A stretch of DNA of 64,000 bases. Origin: Acidimicrobiales bacterium (GTDB lineage: Bacteria; Actinomycetota; Acidimicrobiia; Acidimicrobiales; RAAP-2). The notes under the pieces were generated by a model. It did no database searches. It was given only the letters and a program-made list of their open reading frames with translations, and was not told the DNA's origin. The position numbers and the translations under genes are program-made. This document shows positions 53,675 to 62,571 of the stretch, piece by piece; the stretch's first letter is position 1; each line of letters begins with the position of its first letter. Where the stretch lies: contig JANYFR010000021.1 of the NCBI GenBank assembly GCA_025362585.1, positions 1 to 64,000 on the forward strand, read 5' to 3'.

Positions 53675-54720
53675 TGCTCTCCTCTGAAACTTTCCAGTAC
53701 GTCAGCGACGACCCGCGGTTCGACGCCGCGCACCACTTCGAAGCCTTCGGCCCCCGCTAGCACGAAGGTCAGGTCGTGGTGGGCCTTCTTGTCGTGGGCC
53801 ATCGCGTCGAGGATTGACGTCGTCGGGCAGCGCGCCGGCAGGGCGCGGCGCAGTCCCAACGCGTCGAGCACCTCGTCGTGTCGCGCGACCTCGGTCGCGT
53901 CGACGCGACCGAGGGCGAGGGCGAGACGGGCCGCGAAGGCCAGACCGACCGCGACCGCCTCGCCGTGACGCAACTCGTCAGCGCTGCGCGCGAGTGCTAC
54001 TTTCTCCAACGCGTGCGCCAGCGTGTGCCCGTAGTTCAATAGCGCCCGTCGGCCACCTTCTCGTTCGTCAGCGGCGACAATGGACGCCTTGAGCGAGACC
54101 GACATGACGATCAAGTCGTGCAGCGACACCGCGGCCAACTCGGCGGCGAAGCCGCCCTCGAGGAGCCAGCACTTGGCGACCTCGCCCAGTCCCCCCAGTC
54201 GCTCACGCTCGGGCAGCGTCGCCAGCGTCTCAAAGTCGCAGAGCACGCCCAGGGGCTGATGGAAGGCGCCCGCGAGGTTCTTGCCGGCGTCGAGGTTTAC
54301 CGCGGTCTTACCCCCGATGGCCGCGTCGACCTGTCCGACCAGTGTGGTCGGGACATTCACGAGGGCAATCCCGCGAAGGTAGACCGCGGCGGCGAACCCC
54401 GCCAGGTCGGTGACGGCTCCGCCCCCCACCCCGACAACGATGTCGTCGCGCGAGAGCTCGAGGTCCGCGAGTTGCTCGAGCAGGGCGCCGAGAGACTCCC
54501 AGGACTTCCCGGCCTCGCCATCGGGCACGGTCACCACGTGCTGAACGAGTCCGCTCTGCAGATCGAACCAGTCCTGTTCACTCAGTCCCTGCGAGGTCAC
54601 TAGGGCGGCGGTGGTCGCGCGGGGCGCACGCTCGTTGATCAGGGCGGCCAAGTCGTGGCGCGCGCCGTTGGCGAGCACCACGTCGTACGAGCGGTCGGCG
54701 AGCCCGACGGTCACCTTCAC
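53671..54720 (-). CDS. aroB: 3-dehydroquinate synthase
   Basis: NAD- and zinc-dependent cyclisation, second step of the shikimate pathway. The 349-aa protein has VGGGAVTDLAGFAAAVYLRG, PTTLVGQVDAAIGGKTAVNL and the zinc His in NYGHTLAHALE. The start overlaps the aroK stop by 4 bases. Confidence 0.96.
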   Translation of the reverse strand: MKVTVGLADRSYDVVLANGARHDLAALINERAPRATTAALVTSQGLSEQDWFDLQSGLVQHVVTVPDGEAGKSWESLGALLEQLADLELSRDDIVVGVGGGAVTDLAGFAAAVYLRGIALVNVPTTLVGQVDAAIGGKTAVNLDAGKNLAGAFHQPLGVLCDFETLATLPERERLGGLGEVAKCWLLEGGFAAELAAVSLHDLIVMSVSLKASIVAADEREGGRRALLNYGHTLAHALEKVALARSADELRHGEAVAVGLAFAARLALALGRVDATEVARHDEVLDALGLRRALPARCPTTSILDAMAHDKKAHHDLTFVLAGAEGFEVVRGVEPRVVADVLESFRGEQ

Positions 54721-55217
54721 GGGGCGACCCGCGCGACCTCGTTGACGACGCGACGGACCACGTCGTCCAGGGTCCCGGTGGCGTCAACGCGAAGGCGCGA
54801 CACCTCTCGGTACCACCCCTCGCGTGCGGCGCGAAGTCCCGTGAGTGCCGTGGCCGGCCGCTCGCCCAAGAGCGGACGATCGAGATGGTCCAGTCGCTCG
54901 AGAATGACGTCGTCGTCGCTATCGAGCCACAACGTCACCTCGCCGGCGAGTAACTCTCTGGCCTCGCGGGTGCACACGACGCCGCCACCCGTCGCCACCA
55001 CGGCGTCGCGAGCGACCGCGAGGACCAGCACTTCGAGCTCGCGTGTGCGAAACGTCGACTCCCCCTCACGGCGCAGGTACGACGCCGCGGGTTCCCCCAC
55101 GTTCGACTCGATGAGCTCGTCGGTGTCGAGCGACTCACAGCCCCAGCGCGCACCGACGGCGCGAGCGACGCTCGATTTTCCAACGCCCGGCAGGCCAACC
55201 AGGACGAGACGGGCCAC
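54717..55217 (-). CDS. aroK: shikimate kinase
   Basis: Phosphorylates shikimate. The 166-aa P-loop kinase has LVGLPGVGKSSVARAVG, the DTDE pocket (SLDTDELIE) and VATGGGVV. Two bases separate it from the aroC stop; all four aro genes form one unit. Confidence 0.95.
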   Translation of the reverse strand: MARLVLVGLPGVGKSSVARAVGARWGCESLDTDELIESNVGEPAASYLRREGESTFRTRELEVLVLAVARDAVVATGGGVVCTREARELLAGEVTLWLDSDDDVILERLDHLDRPLLGERPATALTGLRAAREGWYREVSRLRVDATGTLDDVVRRVVNEVARVAP

Positions 55218-55219
55218 GA

Positions 55220-56410
55220 CTAGCGAGGTCGAGCGGCCGAGGCCGTCGAGCCCAGGTTCGCCACGTAGGTGTCGTGGTTGCGGGCAAACTCTTCCACCGA
55301 GTCGCCGCCAAACTTGCGCAGGGCCTCATTAGCGAGGACGAGAGCCATCATGGCCTCGGCGACGACACCGAGTGCCGGGACCGCGGTGACGTCGGTGCGC
55401 TCCTTGAACGAAACCGTCGATTCACCCGTCGCCACGTCGACGGTTTCGAGTACGGGTCGGTTGAGGGTCGCGAGAGGCTTCATGGCCACCTTCGCGATGA
55501 CGGGTGCGCCCGACGTCATGCCACCCTCGAGACCGCCCGCGTGGTCACTCCGCCGCAGGAAACCACCACCTCGTGCGAAGGACCCGTCGACGGCGATGGC
55601 GTCGTGGGCGACACTGCCGCGTTGTGCCGCTTGCGCCATACCGTCGCCAATCTCGACGGCCTTCACCGCCTGAATGCTCATGAGGGCCCCCGCGAGGAGA
55701 CCGTCGAGTTTGCGGTCCCACTGCACGTGGCTGCCGAGACCGACCGGGACGCCGTAGGCGATGACCTCAACGATCCCGCCGAGGGAGTCGCCCTCTTTCG
55801 CGGCGGCCTTAATCTCGGCCACCATCGCGGCGGCGCTATCCGCGTCGAAACAACGGACTTCACTCGCGTCCACGACGACGAGATCGTCGGGCAGCGGACG
55901 CCGATCGTGGGGCGCGACGGCCCCGCCGATGCGCACCACGTGGCTCACGATGGCGACACCCACGCTCGCCAACAGCGCCTTCGCGAACGATCCCGCGGCG
56001 ACCCGTGCCGCCGTCTCGCGGGCACTCGCGCGCTCGAGGACGTCGCGGGCGTCGTCGAAGGCGTACTTCTGCATCCCGGCGAGGTCGGCGTGGCCCGGAC
56101 GGGGCTTGGTCAGTTTCGTCGCGGGCGTGCCGGGCGCCGCCGACATCTCCAACTCCCATTTGGGCCACTCGGAGTTGAGAATCTCGATCGCCACCGGCGA
56201 GCCAATCGTTCGGCCGTGTCGCACGCCACCGATCAGGCGAAGCTCATCGCGTTCGAAACGCATCCGGGGCCCTCGTCCGTAGCCCAGTCGTCGCCGCGCC
56301 AGTTCGTCAGCGATCTGTGCAACGTCGATGGCCAGTCCCGCGGGCAGCCCTTCGATGATGACACTGAGCGACGGACCGTGGCTCTCGCCGGCGGTGAGGA
56401 AGCGCAACAT
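55220..56410 (-). CDS. aroC: chorismate synthase
   Basis: Last step to chorismate, the precursor of aromatic amino acids and of menaquinone (menD here). The 396-aa protein has TAGESHGPSLSVIIEGLPAG, RPGHADLAGMQKYAFDDARDV and RASARETAARVAAG. It is first in the aro unit; TAGAAT stands exactly 6 nt before the ATG and no Shine-Dalgarno is seen. Confidence 0.97.
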   Translation of the reverse strand: MLRFLTAGESHGPSLSVIIEGLPAGLAIDVAQIADELARRRLGYGRGPRMRFERDELRLIGGVRHGRTIGSPVAIEILNSEWPKWELEMSAAPGTPATKLTKPRPGHADLAGMQKYAFDDARDVLERASARETAARVAAGSFAKALLASVGVAIVSHVVRIGGAVAPHDRRPLPDDLVVVDASEVRCFDADSAAAMVAEIKAAAKEGDSLGGIVEVIAYGVPVGLGSHVQWDRKLDGLLAGALMSIQAVKAVEIGDGMAQAAQRGSVAHDAIAVDGSFARGGGFLRRSDHAGGLEGGMTSGAPVIAKVAMKPLATLNRPVLETVDVATGESTVSFKERTDVTAVPALGVVAEAMMALVLANEALRKFGGDSVEEFARNHDTYVANLGSTASAARPR

Positions 56411-56422
56411 TTTACGATTCTA
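56411..56422 (-). promoter_or_regulatory. -10 element and leaderless start of aroC
   Basis: The minus strand reads TAGAAT-CGTAAA-ATG, hexamer at 56417-56422. Confidence 0.5.
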
Positions 56423-56443
56423 GAGCGGGCGCCCTGGAAACCC

Positions 56444-57094
56444 CTACTGCTTGGCGTAGAAGGGATTCTCCCCCGACGCGTGGTCGGTGACGTCGACGAC
56501 ACTCTCGAGGCTCGGGATTGCTTCGCGCAACGACGTTTCGATACCTTGCGAGAGCGTCATACGACTCATTGCGCAGCCCTGGCAACCACCCGACAGCTTG
56601 ACGTACGCAATGCGCTGCTCTTCGTCGAGAGCGACCAGGTCGGCGCGCCCCCCGTGGGACGCAATGGATGGATTGATGCTCGACTCCAAGACCTCGACGG
56701 CCATCGTCGCGAGCGGCCCGTCGATACCGAGGGCGAGGATGTTGGCGGGGACACCGGGGTTGACCTCTTCGGGCGTCGGAACGTTCGGGTTGACGAGCAC
56801 CAGACCGCCACCGCCCTCGCTCGCGAACTCGAGGCGACTACCGCGTAGGCGTTCGATGCTCTGCTCGGGCACCACGATCGTCACGCCGCCGTCGTTACCG
56901 ATCGCCGCGCCCTCGGGCGCGTCGGCGCGGTCCGAGAAGTAGAGGTCGTAGGAGTAGCCCGCGCCCCGCGTGCCGGTCACCTCGACGAAGAGGGCCAGTC
57001 CGGCGCTCTGCTCCTCATTGTGCAGTGCGTCAGTGACGACGTTTCGAGCTTCGTCGGTCAGTGAGAGGATTTCGAAGGTCTCGACGGTGGTCAT
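56444..57094 (-). CDS. NfuA-like iron-sulfur carrier
   Basis: A 216-aa protein. The C-terminal NifU domain (about 125-200) has GGCQGCAMS, the CxxC that holds a 4Fe-4S cluster for transfer to target enzymes. The N-terminal half resembles an A-type (HesB) domain without its three cysteines (GAGYSYDLYFSDRAD), as in NfuA. TAGACT is exactly 6 nt before the ATG. It lies 33 bases upstream of aroC on the same strand but has its own promoter-like site. Confidence 0.88.
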   Translation of the reverse strand: MTTVETFEILSLTDEARNVVTDALHNEEQSAGLALFVEVTGTRGAGYSYDLYFSDRADAPEGAAIGNDGGVTIVVPEQSIERLRGSRLEFASEGGGGLVLVNPNVPTPEEVNPGVPANILALGIDGPLATMAVEVLESSINPSIASHGGRADLVALDEEQRIAYVKLSGGCQGCAMSRMTLSQGIETSLREAIPSLESVVDVTDHASGENPFYAKQ

Positions 57095-57106
57095 GTACCG
57101 AGTCTA
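57095..57106 (-). promoter_or_regulatory. -10 element and leaderless start of the NfuA-like gene
   Basis: The minus strand reads TAGACT-CGGTAC-ATG, hexamer at 57101-57106. It lies nearly back to back with a similar element for the plus-strand gene at 57147 (TAAGTT, 57135-57140). Confidence 0.5.
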
Positions 57107-57146
57107 GAGGTGGGGGGACCTGCTCGAGTCGAAGTAAGTTTTCGTT

Positions 57147-57887
57147 GTGAGTTCAATCCCCAACGACGCCCACGAATGGGTCAGCTTCGAGGACAACGAG
57201 CGCCAGCGCACCTGGATGTTCGACGTCACGTTCCTCGAGAGTAACTGGACGTGCATCTTCGGTGCCGGCTGCCAGGGCGTCTTGACGGGTCCGACGCCCG
57301 AACTGGTCCAGGGCTGTTGCAGCTACGGCGCCCACTTCACCGACGAGAAGGACCGGCGGCGCGTCGAAAGGGCGGCCAAGCGCCTCACCGCTGACCAGTG
57401 GCAGTTCAAGGCGAAGGGGCGCGACGCGACGACGCGGGTGAAGAAGAGCGGTGAGATTGTCACCAAACTCGTCCAGGGGGCCTGCATCTTTCTCAACCGC
57501 CCGGACTTTCATCGCGGTCCGGGCTGCGCGCTGCACGTCATGGCGATTGACGGCGACGAAAGCTACATCCCGTTGAAGCCCGAGGTCTGTTGGCAGCTGC
57601 CGCTGCGCCGCGACGACGAGGTCCAGGACTCGGGCCACGTGATCACCCGCATCGCTCAGTGGGACCGGGGCCACTGGGGCGGCGGCGGCGAAGAGTTCCA
57701 CTGGTGGTGCACCGAGGACGCGTCGGCCTTCGTGGGCAAGAGTCGGGTCGTTGATTCCATGGCCGAAGAGCTCATCGCGATGGTCGGTCGCCACGTCTAC
57801 GAACAGTTGCTCGCCTACCTGGATCGACGGGCGCGCCAGCCCAGGGGCACTCTGCTGCCGCACCCGGTCCTGCGCAAGCGCGTCTAG
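57147..57887 (+). CDS. conserved Cys-rich protein of unknown function
   Basis: A 246-aa soluble protein. Cysteines cluster at CIFGAGCQG, GCCSYGAHF, GACIFLNR and GCALHVMA, suggesting a zinc or iron-sulfur site of the YkgJ kind. FHWWCTEDASAF follows. No catalytic motif is recognised. GTG start with TAAGTT exactly 6 nt upstream. It converges on the 57884 gene; the two stops share one CTAG. Confidence 0.65.
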   Translation: MSSIPNDAHEWVSFEDNERQRTWMFDVTFLESNWTCIFGAGCQGVLTGPTPELVQGCCSYGAHFTDEKDRRRVERAAKRLTADQWQFKAKGRDATTRVKKSGEIVTKLVQGACIFLNRPDFHRGPGCALHVMAIDGDESYIPLKPEVCWQLPLRRDDEVQDSGHVITRIAQWDRGHWGGGGEEFHWWCTEDASAFVGKSRVVDSMAEELIAMVGRHVYEQLLAYLDRRARQPRGTLLPHPVLRKRV

Positions 57888-58096
57888 CCCTCAGCGGCGA
57901 GCGGGTCCTCTTCGTTGAACGAGGCGCGCGGCAACGATCCGAGAATCTCGTCGTAACGGTCCTCTTCGGCCAGACACCACTGGGCGTGAACGTCCTCTGG
58001 CGCGGCGCCGCACTCCACGCAGGTGGTGGCCCGTGGTCCAGTAGAACGCTTGAGTTCGCGAGCTTCCACAAATCTGCGGTGGCGGCCTTTTTTCAC
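57884..58096 (-). CDS. small zinc-ribbon-like protein
   Basis: A 70-aa protein with CVECGAAPEDVHAQWC in the middle, a likely metal knuckle, a basic N terminus and an acidic tail. The function is unknown. GTG start at 58096 with GAGGAG 5 nt upstream. Its stop overlaps that of the 57147 gene. Confidence 0.6.
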   Translation of the reverse strand: MKKGRHRRFVEARELKRSTGPRATTCVECGAAPEDVHAQWCLAEEDRYDEILGSLPRASFNEEDPLAAEG

Positions 58097-58210
58097 GTCA
58101 ACTCCTCACTGGTCACGGGCCAAAGCTGGCGGCGACCGCAACCCAGCGGAACCGAGTTGAGTATCCATGATACCAACTCGACCCTTCGAGTGAGCCTCTA
58201 GCATCTGGAC

Positions 58211-58435
58211 GTGAGCCAAGCCTTTGATCCCAACGAGATGGTCCTACGGTTTCGAGAGCGCGCCGAAGCGGTGAAGCGACGGGGCTTCCCGCCCGTGGAG
58301 GGTCCCGAGCGCCAGTTGTTCATCGAATCGGCCAAATTGGATTTTCAGGACTACGCAATGTTGGGTGACGCCACGGCCACCCTCGTCGACGGCATCTTGC
58401 GTCTCGAGGTCGATCTGCGCCCTCCCCCGACCTAG
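58211..58435 (+). CDS. small conserved-looking protein of unknown function
   Basis: A 74-aa soluble protein (MVLRFRERAEAVKRRGFPPVEG ... LDFQDYAMLGDATATL). Codon and amino-acid use look like a real gene rather than a shadow. GTG start with TAGCAT exactly 6 nt upstream (58199-58204). No family is recognised. It converges on the lipoprotein gene with stops sharing CTAG. Confidence 0.55.
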   Translation: MSQAFDPNEMVLRFRERAEAVKRRGFPPVEGPERQLFIESAKLDFQDYAMLGDATATLVDGILRLEVDLRPPPT

Positions 58436-58866
58436 GGCAACGACGCGACCGCGACGCGCGCGGACGCCTCACTCAGTGACGCGGCACCCCGCACCAGGAG
58501 CCCGAGAGCCCCGGCCCGGTCGACGGAGCGGCGCGCGGCCCCGTAACAGGTGCTGGCCCCGTGGGCGAAGTCGGCCGTCGCCCGGTTGAGCAAATTCGTT
58601 GCCTGCATGTCGGGCGTCGGCAGCGACTGCTCCATATGTCCGGCGTCACTGAAGAGCACTGCACAGACCGTGTGGAGCTCGAGGCCCGACGTCGCGGGCG
58701 ACCGCAGGGCGCGAGCGGAGTGTCGAACGTCAGTGAGCAGGGTCTTCGAGTTCACGGTGTAGTTGCTCTGGGTGACCCACGACGCCATGGCCCTTCCGGC
58801 GCTGATCGAACCGCAGGCGCTCAACACGAGGCCCGCCACGACGAGGCCGACCACCCGTCGGATCAC
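58432..58866 (-). CDS. lipoprotein of unknown function
   Basis: A 144-aa protein with an N-terminal signal ending in the lipobox LSAC (about residue 18), so a membrane-anchored lipoprotein. Two further Cys (HTVCAVL, ASTCYGA) may pair. ATG overlaps the tyrS stop, so it is translated with tyrS, though nothing links the functions. Confidence 0.65.
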   Translation of the reverse strand: MIRRVVGLVVAGLVLSACGSISAGRAMASWVTQSNYTVNSKTLLTDVRHSARALRSPATSGLELHTVCAVLFSDAGHMEQSLPTPDMQATNLLNRATADFAHGASTCYGAARRSVDRAGALGLLVRGAASLSEASARVAVASLP

Positions 58867-60146
58867 GCAACGACCACGAGGTGCAACTGGCGCCGTCCGC
58901 GCCGTACCAGCAGGTAGCGCCCATGCAGTGCGGCCGAGCCGTCGACCCTCGTCGTGGCGTCAACCCGGACGTTGTTCACGTAGACGCCACCCTGCTCGAG
59001 GAATCGTCGGGCTTCGGCCCTGGACGATGCCAATCCGCAGCGAACCAACAGCGTCGCGGCCTCGACACCGACGTCGAGTTCACTCTTCGACCACGTGGAG
59101 GACGGGGCGTCGGCGACGACGTCGAGCAGTGTCGCCTCGTCGAGGTCGTGAATCGACTCAGCGAACAGCGCCTCGCCGGCCCGTTCGGCCTGGCGGGCGG
59201 CGTCGCCGCCGTGCACCAGTTCAACGACCGCGTTGGCGATGGCGCGTTGGGCCTGGCGCTTCTGGGGGGCGGTCCGCGTGGCCCCGTCGAGTTCGAGGAT
59301 TGTCGCGTGGTCGAGGAAGGTGAAGAATCGCAACAGCGCCGGCGTCGTCGCGTCCTCGGCGTTCAAGAGGAACTGGTGCAGCGCGAAGGGCGACGTCAAT
59401 GTGGCGTCGAGCCATACTCGCTCATTGCCACCCTCGGATTTGCCGAACTTCTGTCCGTCCGCGCGCAACAGCAGTGGCGAGGTGATCCCGTCGACGACGT
59501 GACCGGTCATCTTCCTCACGAGGTCCGTGCCGATGGTGATATTGCCCCACTGATCCGAGCCACCCAACTGCAGCGTGCAACCGTGATCGAGATTCAGCCG
59601 CACGAAGTCGTAGGCCTGGAGCAACGAGTAGGCGAACTCCGTGAACGACAGGCCGACGTCGTCACGATCAAGTCGCGTCTTTACCGACTCCTTCGCCATC
59701 ATCTGATTGACCGTGACGTGCTTGCCAACGTCACGCAGGAACTCGGTGAGCGGGACGGTCGTCAGCCAGTCGGCGTTGTTCAACAACAGCGCTTGGGTCG
59801 AGCCCGCCCCGGGTGAAAAGTCGAGGAATCGCCCGAGTTGGGCGCGGATGCCCTCAACGTTTGCGCGCAGCTGCTCGAGGCTCAACAGGGGACGCTCCAC
59901 GTCCTTGAAGCTCGGGTCGCCGATCAGGCCGGTGCCCCCTCCCGCGAGGGCAATCGGCCGATTGCCGGCCAACTGCAAACGGCGCAGCAGGTTGATCTGC
60001 AAGAGACTCCCGAGGTGGAGTGACGAGGCGGTCGGGTCAAAACCAATGTAGGCGGTCACCCCGCCAGCGCTCAGGCGGTCCAGCACCGCGTCGTCGGTCG
60101 CCTGCTGGACCAGGCCACGGAACCGCCAGTCGTCGCGAAGATTCAT
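58863..60146 (-). CDS. tyrS: tyrosyl-tRNA synthetase
   Basis: Charges tRNA-Tyr. The 427-aa class I enzyme has IGFDPTASSLHLGSLLQI (HIGH-like HLGS), LLQAYDF, the Tyr pocket QLGGSDQWGN, and KFGKS (KMSKS-like). A C-terminal S4 RNA-binding domain follows. TAGACT is exactly 6 nt before the ATG, so the mRNA is probably leaderless; no T-box leader is possible. Confidence 0.96.
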   Translation of the reverse strand: MNLRDDWRFRGLVQQATDDAVLDRLSAGGVTAYIGFDPTASSLHLGSLLQINLLRRLQLAGNRPIALAGGGTGLIGDPSFKDVERPLLSLEQLRANVEGIRAQLGRFLDFSPGAGSTQALLLNNADWLTTVPLTEFLRDVGKHVTVNQMMAKESVKTRLDRDDVGLSFTEFAYSLLQAYDFVRLNLDHGCTLQLGGSDQWGNITIGTDLVRKMTGHVVDGITSPLLLRADGQKFGKSEGGNERVWLDATLTSPFALHQFLLNAEDATTPALLRFFTFLDHATILELDGATRTAPQKRQAQRAIANAVVELVHGGDAARQAERAGEALFAESIHDLDEATLLDVVADAPSSTWSKSELDVGVEAATLLVRCGLASSRAEARRFLEQGGVYVNNVRVDATTRVDGSAALHGRYLLVRRGRRQLHLVVVA

Positions 60147-60158
60147 CTACGCAGTCTA
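60147..60158 (-). promoter_or_regulatory. -10 element and leaderless start of tyrS
   Basis: The minus strand reads TAGACT-GCGTAG-ATG, hexamer at 60153-60158, in the 26-base gap after ccdA. Confidence 0.5.
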
Positions 60159-60172
60159 CGAGGCGCCTTGCT

Positions 60173-60919
60173 CTAGAGGACTGCTCGCGAACTCGGTACG
60201 TGGGTCTGCAACCACAGGACGAACGAGCTCCACGCGCCGGTGACCTCGCAGATTCCGATCACGATGAGCAACACTCCCCCGACGCGTCCGATTACCCGCT
60301 GGTGGCGCCGCAGCCAGCCCGAGGCGCTCGTCATCCACTCGGTGGCGAGGGCGGCGACGACGAAGGGGATACCCAATCCGAGACAGTAGAAAAACGCCAG
60401 AATCGAGCCGCGCACCGCGGTCGCTCCCGACGAGGACGCGGCGAGTCCGAGGATCGCGGCGAGGGTCGGCCCAATACACGGCGTCCAGCCAATGGCGAAG
60501 AAGAAACCGAGCACCGCCGCACCCAGCACCGACACGCGAGGCAGATGGTGCACGCGTCGCTCGCGCTGGAGCCACGACGAGGGCCACCACCCGGCGAAGA
60601 AGAGACCGAGCAGAATCGTGATGGCCCCGAATAGAATCTCGAGCGATCGTTGGTGCGTCCTCAGTGCACTGCCGAAGCCCCCAAAGAGCGCCCCGAAGCT
60701 CACGAAGACCACCGCGAAACCGAGCACGAACGCCAGCGAGCCGAGCACCGCACGTCCGCGACCGCCTCGACCCTCGGCACTCCCCGTCGCGCCACTCAAA
60801 AAGGCCAGGTAACCGGGCAGGAGTGGTAGCACGCACGGCGAAACGAACGAGACCAGACCAGCCGCCACCGCCAACGGCAGCGCGGCGACGAGCGGGAGCG
60901 ACGAGACCGAGCCAATCAT
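60173..60919 (-). CDS. ccdA: CcdA/DsbD-family thiol-disulfide transporter
   Basis: A 248-aa membrane protein with six hydrophobic segments that passes reducing power outwards for cytochrome c maturation. The paired cysteines are in FVSPCVLPLLPGY and GWTPCIGPTL. The ATG at 60919 shares one base with the menD stop (TGATG); the track's upstream start is not needed. Its role may tie to the oxidase island. Confidence 0.9.
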   Translation of the reverse strand: MIGSVSSLPLVAALPLAVAAGLVSFVSPCVLPLLPGYLAFLSGATGSAEGRGGRGRAVLGSLAFVLGFAVVFVSFGALFGGFGSALRTHQRSLEILFGAITILLGLFFAGWWPSSWLQRERRVHHLPRVSVLGAAVLGFFFAIGWTPCIGPTLAAILGLAASSSGATAVRGSILAFFYCLGLGIPFVVAALATEWMTSASGWLRRHQRVIGRVGGVLLIVIGICEVTGAWSSFVLWLQTHVPSSRAVL

Positions 60920-62571
60920 CACAGCGCGTCGGCGAGGGCGTGGACCTGGTCGTTCCACGCTTCGTGGAGTGCGACATTTTCGTCGCGACGCGGCACGTCG
61001 GCGACCACGACGTGCAGACCCGGCGCCGAGAGCGCGCGCTCGATGGCGAGATCGAGTTCGCCACGGGTCTTCACCTTTTCTCCGTCGTGGCCGAAGGAGT
61101 GGGCGATGCCCACGAGGTCGTGGGTGCGAGGTGTCGCGAAGAGACGTTCAAACTCTTCGTCCACCAGGACACTCGCCTGGGGCAGAAACGAGAAGATGCC
61201 TCCCCCGCCGTTGTCGACAACGACGAGCACGCACGTGCCCTGGGCGCTGCCCAGGCCGTCAACCAGGGCCGAAACGTCGTGGAGCATGGTGACGTCACCA
61301 ACGAGACCGACGGCGACGGCGCCGGCGGCGACGCCGAGGGCCGTCGACACGACGCCGTCGATGCCGTTGACGCCACGATTCGAGTAGGTCGGCGACGTTC
61401 TCGCCGGCGCCCACCACTCGACGTCGCGTACCGGCATCGACGAACCGACGACGAGAGCTACGCCCGAGCGCGCACTCGCGTCGACAACCGCGCGCGCGAC
61501 CAGGGGCTCATTCAGCGGCGCGTCCTCGGTGTCGACGGTCGCGAGCCAGTCTCCGACCCGCGCCGACGCACTGCGCCACAGCGCCACGTAGGCGGCGTCG
61601 CCGCCGCCCGCGGGTGCGACGCAGGGCAGACCGGGCAGCATCTCGTCGACGAGATGATCGGGGTCGGCGATGAAGCCGGCGCCGTCGAAACCGACGGTGT
61701 GCACGTTCCACTGACGCAGCCGCTCCTGGAGGACTTTCGACGCCGGTATCCCGCCGAGACGAACCACGACGTCGGGAGTGGCCCGCTGCGCGAAGGTACT
61801 CGAACGCAACAGGCTGTCGAAGTAGGGCAACGATCCCTGCGCGGTGGCGTCGCCGAGCACAACCCAGTTGGCCGCCACGCACGTCGCAATTGCGTCGGGC
61901 GTGACCCCGCGCCCGACCACGCAGAGCACTCGGCGCCCCTGCGCGTTGAAGTCGGCGACGGGCGTCACCCATCCTTCGTCGCGCACACCCTCGAGGCCCG
62001 GCAGGTTTCCCGGTTGCGCTACCAGCGGTTCGGCGAAGGCCACGTTCAAGTGGACGGGACCGGCGTGGCCGGGGGCGCTCACTGCCCCGTGCCACAACCG
62101 TCGAGCGAGCGAGCGCCACGTCGACGCCGCCGCCGCGGTTGCCACGCCCGGCTCTTCGAATCGGCGCACCTTGGCTCCGTAGAGTTCGCGCTGATTCATC
62201 GTTTGGGGGGCTCCGACGCCGTGAAGATTCGGGGGGCGATCGGCCGTCAACACCAGCAGCGGCACGAAACCCTGGTCGGCCTCGGCGACGCACGCGTGCA
62301 GTTCAGCGGCGGCGGTGCCGCTGGTGACAACCACGGCGACGGGCCGGCGCGTGGCGAGGGCCCGCCCGATCGCGAAGAACCCGGCACTGCGCTCGTCGAT
62401 GCGCACGTGCAGTGCCAGTTCGGCACGGGCGGCGCAGGCGAGTACGAGGGGTGTCGATCGCGATCCGGGGCAGATCACCACGTCGGTCAGTCCGCGCCGT
62501 ATCCACTCGTCGAACAGCGTCGCCGCGAACGTGGCCTGGACCACGCTGGCGCTCGGTACGCTCGGTTGCAA
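60919..62571 (-). CDS. menD: menaquinone synthesis protein MenD (SEPHCHC synthase)
   Basis: ThDP enzyme joining isochorismate and 2-oxoglutarate. The 550-aa protein has TSGTAAAELHACVAEA and the ThDP site GDVTMLHDVSALVDG. TTG at 62571 has GAGGAG 5 nt upstream, so this rare start is supported. The divergent menH start codon shares base 62571. ccdA follows. Confidence 0.94.
   Translation of the reverse strand: MQPSVPSASVVQATFAATLFDEWIRRGLTDVVICPGSRSTPLVLACAARAELALHVRIDERSAGFFAIGRALATRRPVAVVVTSGTAAAELHACVAEADQGFVPLLVLTADRPPNLHGVGAPQTMNQRELYGAKVRRFEEPGVATAAAASTWRSLARRLWHGAVSAPGHAGPVHLNVAFAEPLVAQPGNLPGLEGVRDEGWVTPVADFNAQGRRVLCVVGRGVTPDAIATCVAANWVVLGDATAQGSLPYFDSLLRSSTFAQRATPDVVVRLGGIPASKVLQERLRQWNVHTVGFDGAGFIADPDHLVDEMLPGLPCVAPAGGGDAAYVALWRSASARVGDWLATVDTEDAPLNEPLVARAVVDASARSGVALVVGSSMPVRDVEWWAPARTSPTYSNRGVNGIDGVVSTALGVAAGAVAVGLVGDVTMLHDVSALVDGLGSAQGTCVLVVVDNGGGGIFSFLPQASVLVDEEFERLFATPRTHDLVGIAHSFGHDGEKVKTRGELDLAIERALSAPGLHVVVADVPRRDENVALHEAWNDQVHALADAL

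Noticed and set aside
55274-56848. 524-aa plus-strand ORF
   Set aside because: Antisense to aroC and the NfuA-like gene, both of which have clear motifs.
60147-60172. T-box leader before tyrS
   Set aside because: The gap is 26 bases and the promoter hexamer lies 6 nt before the ATG.
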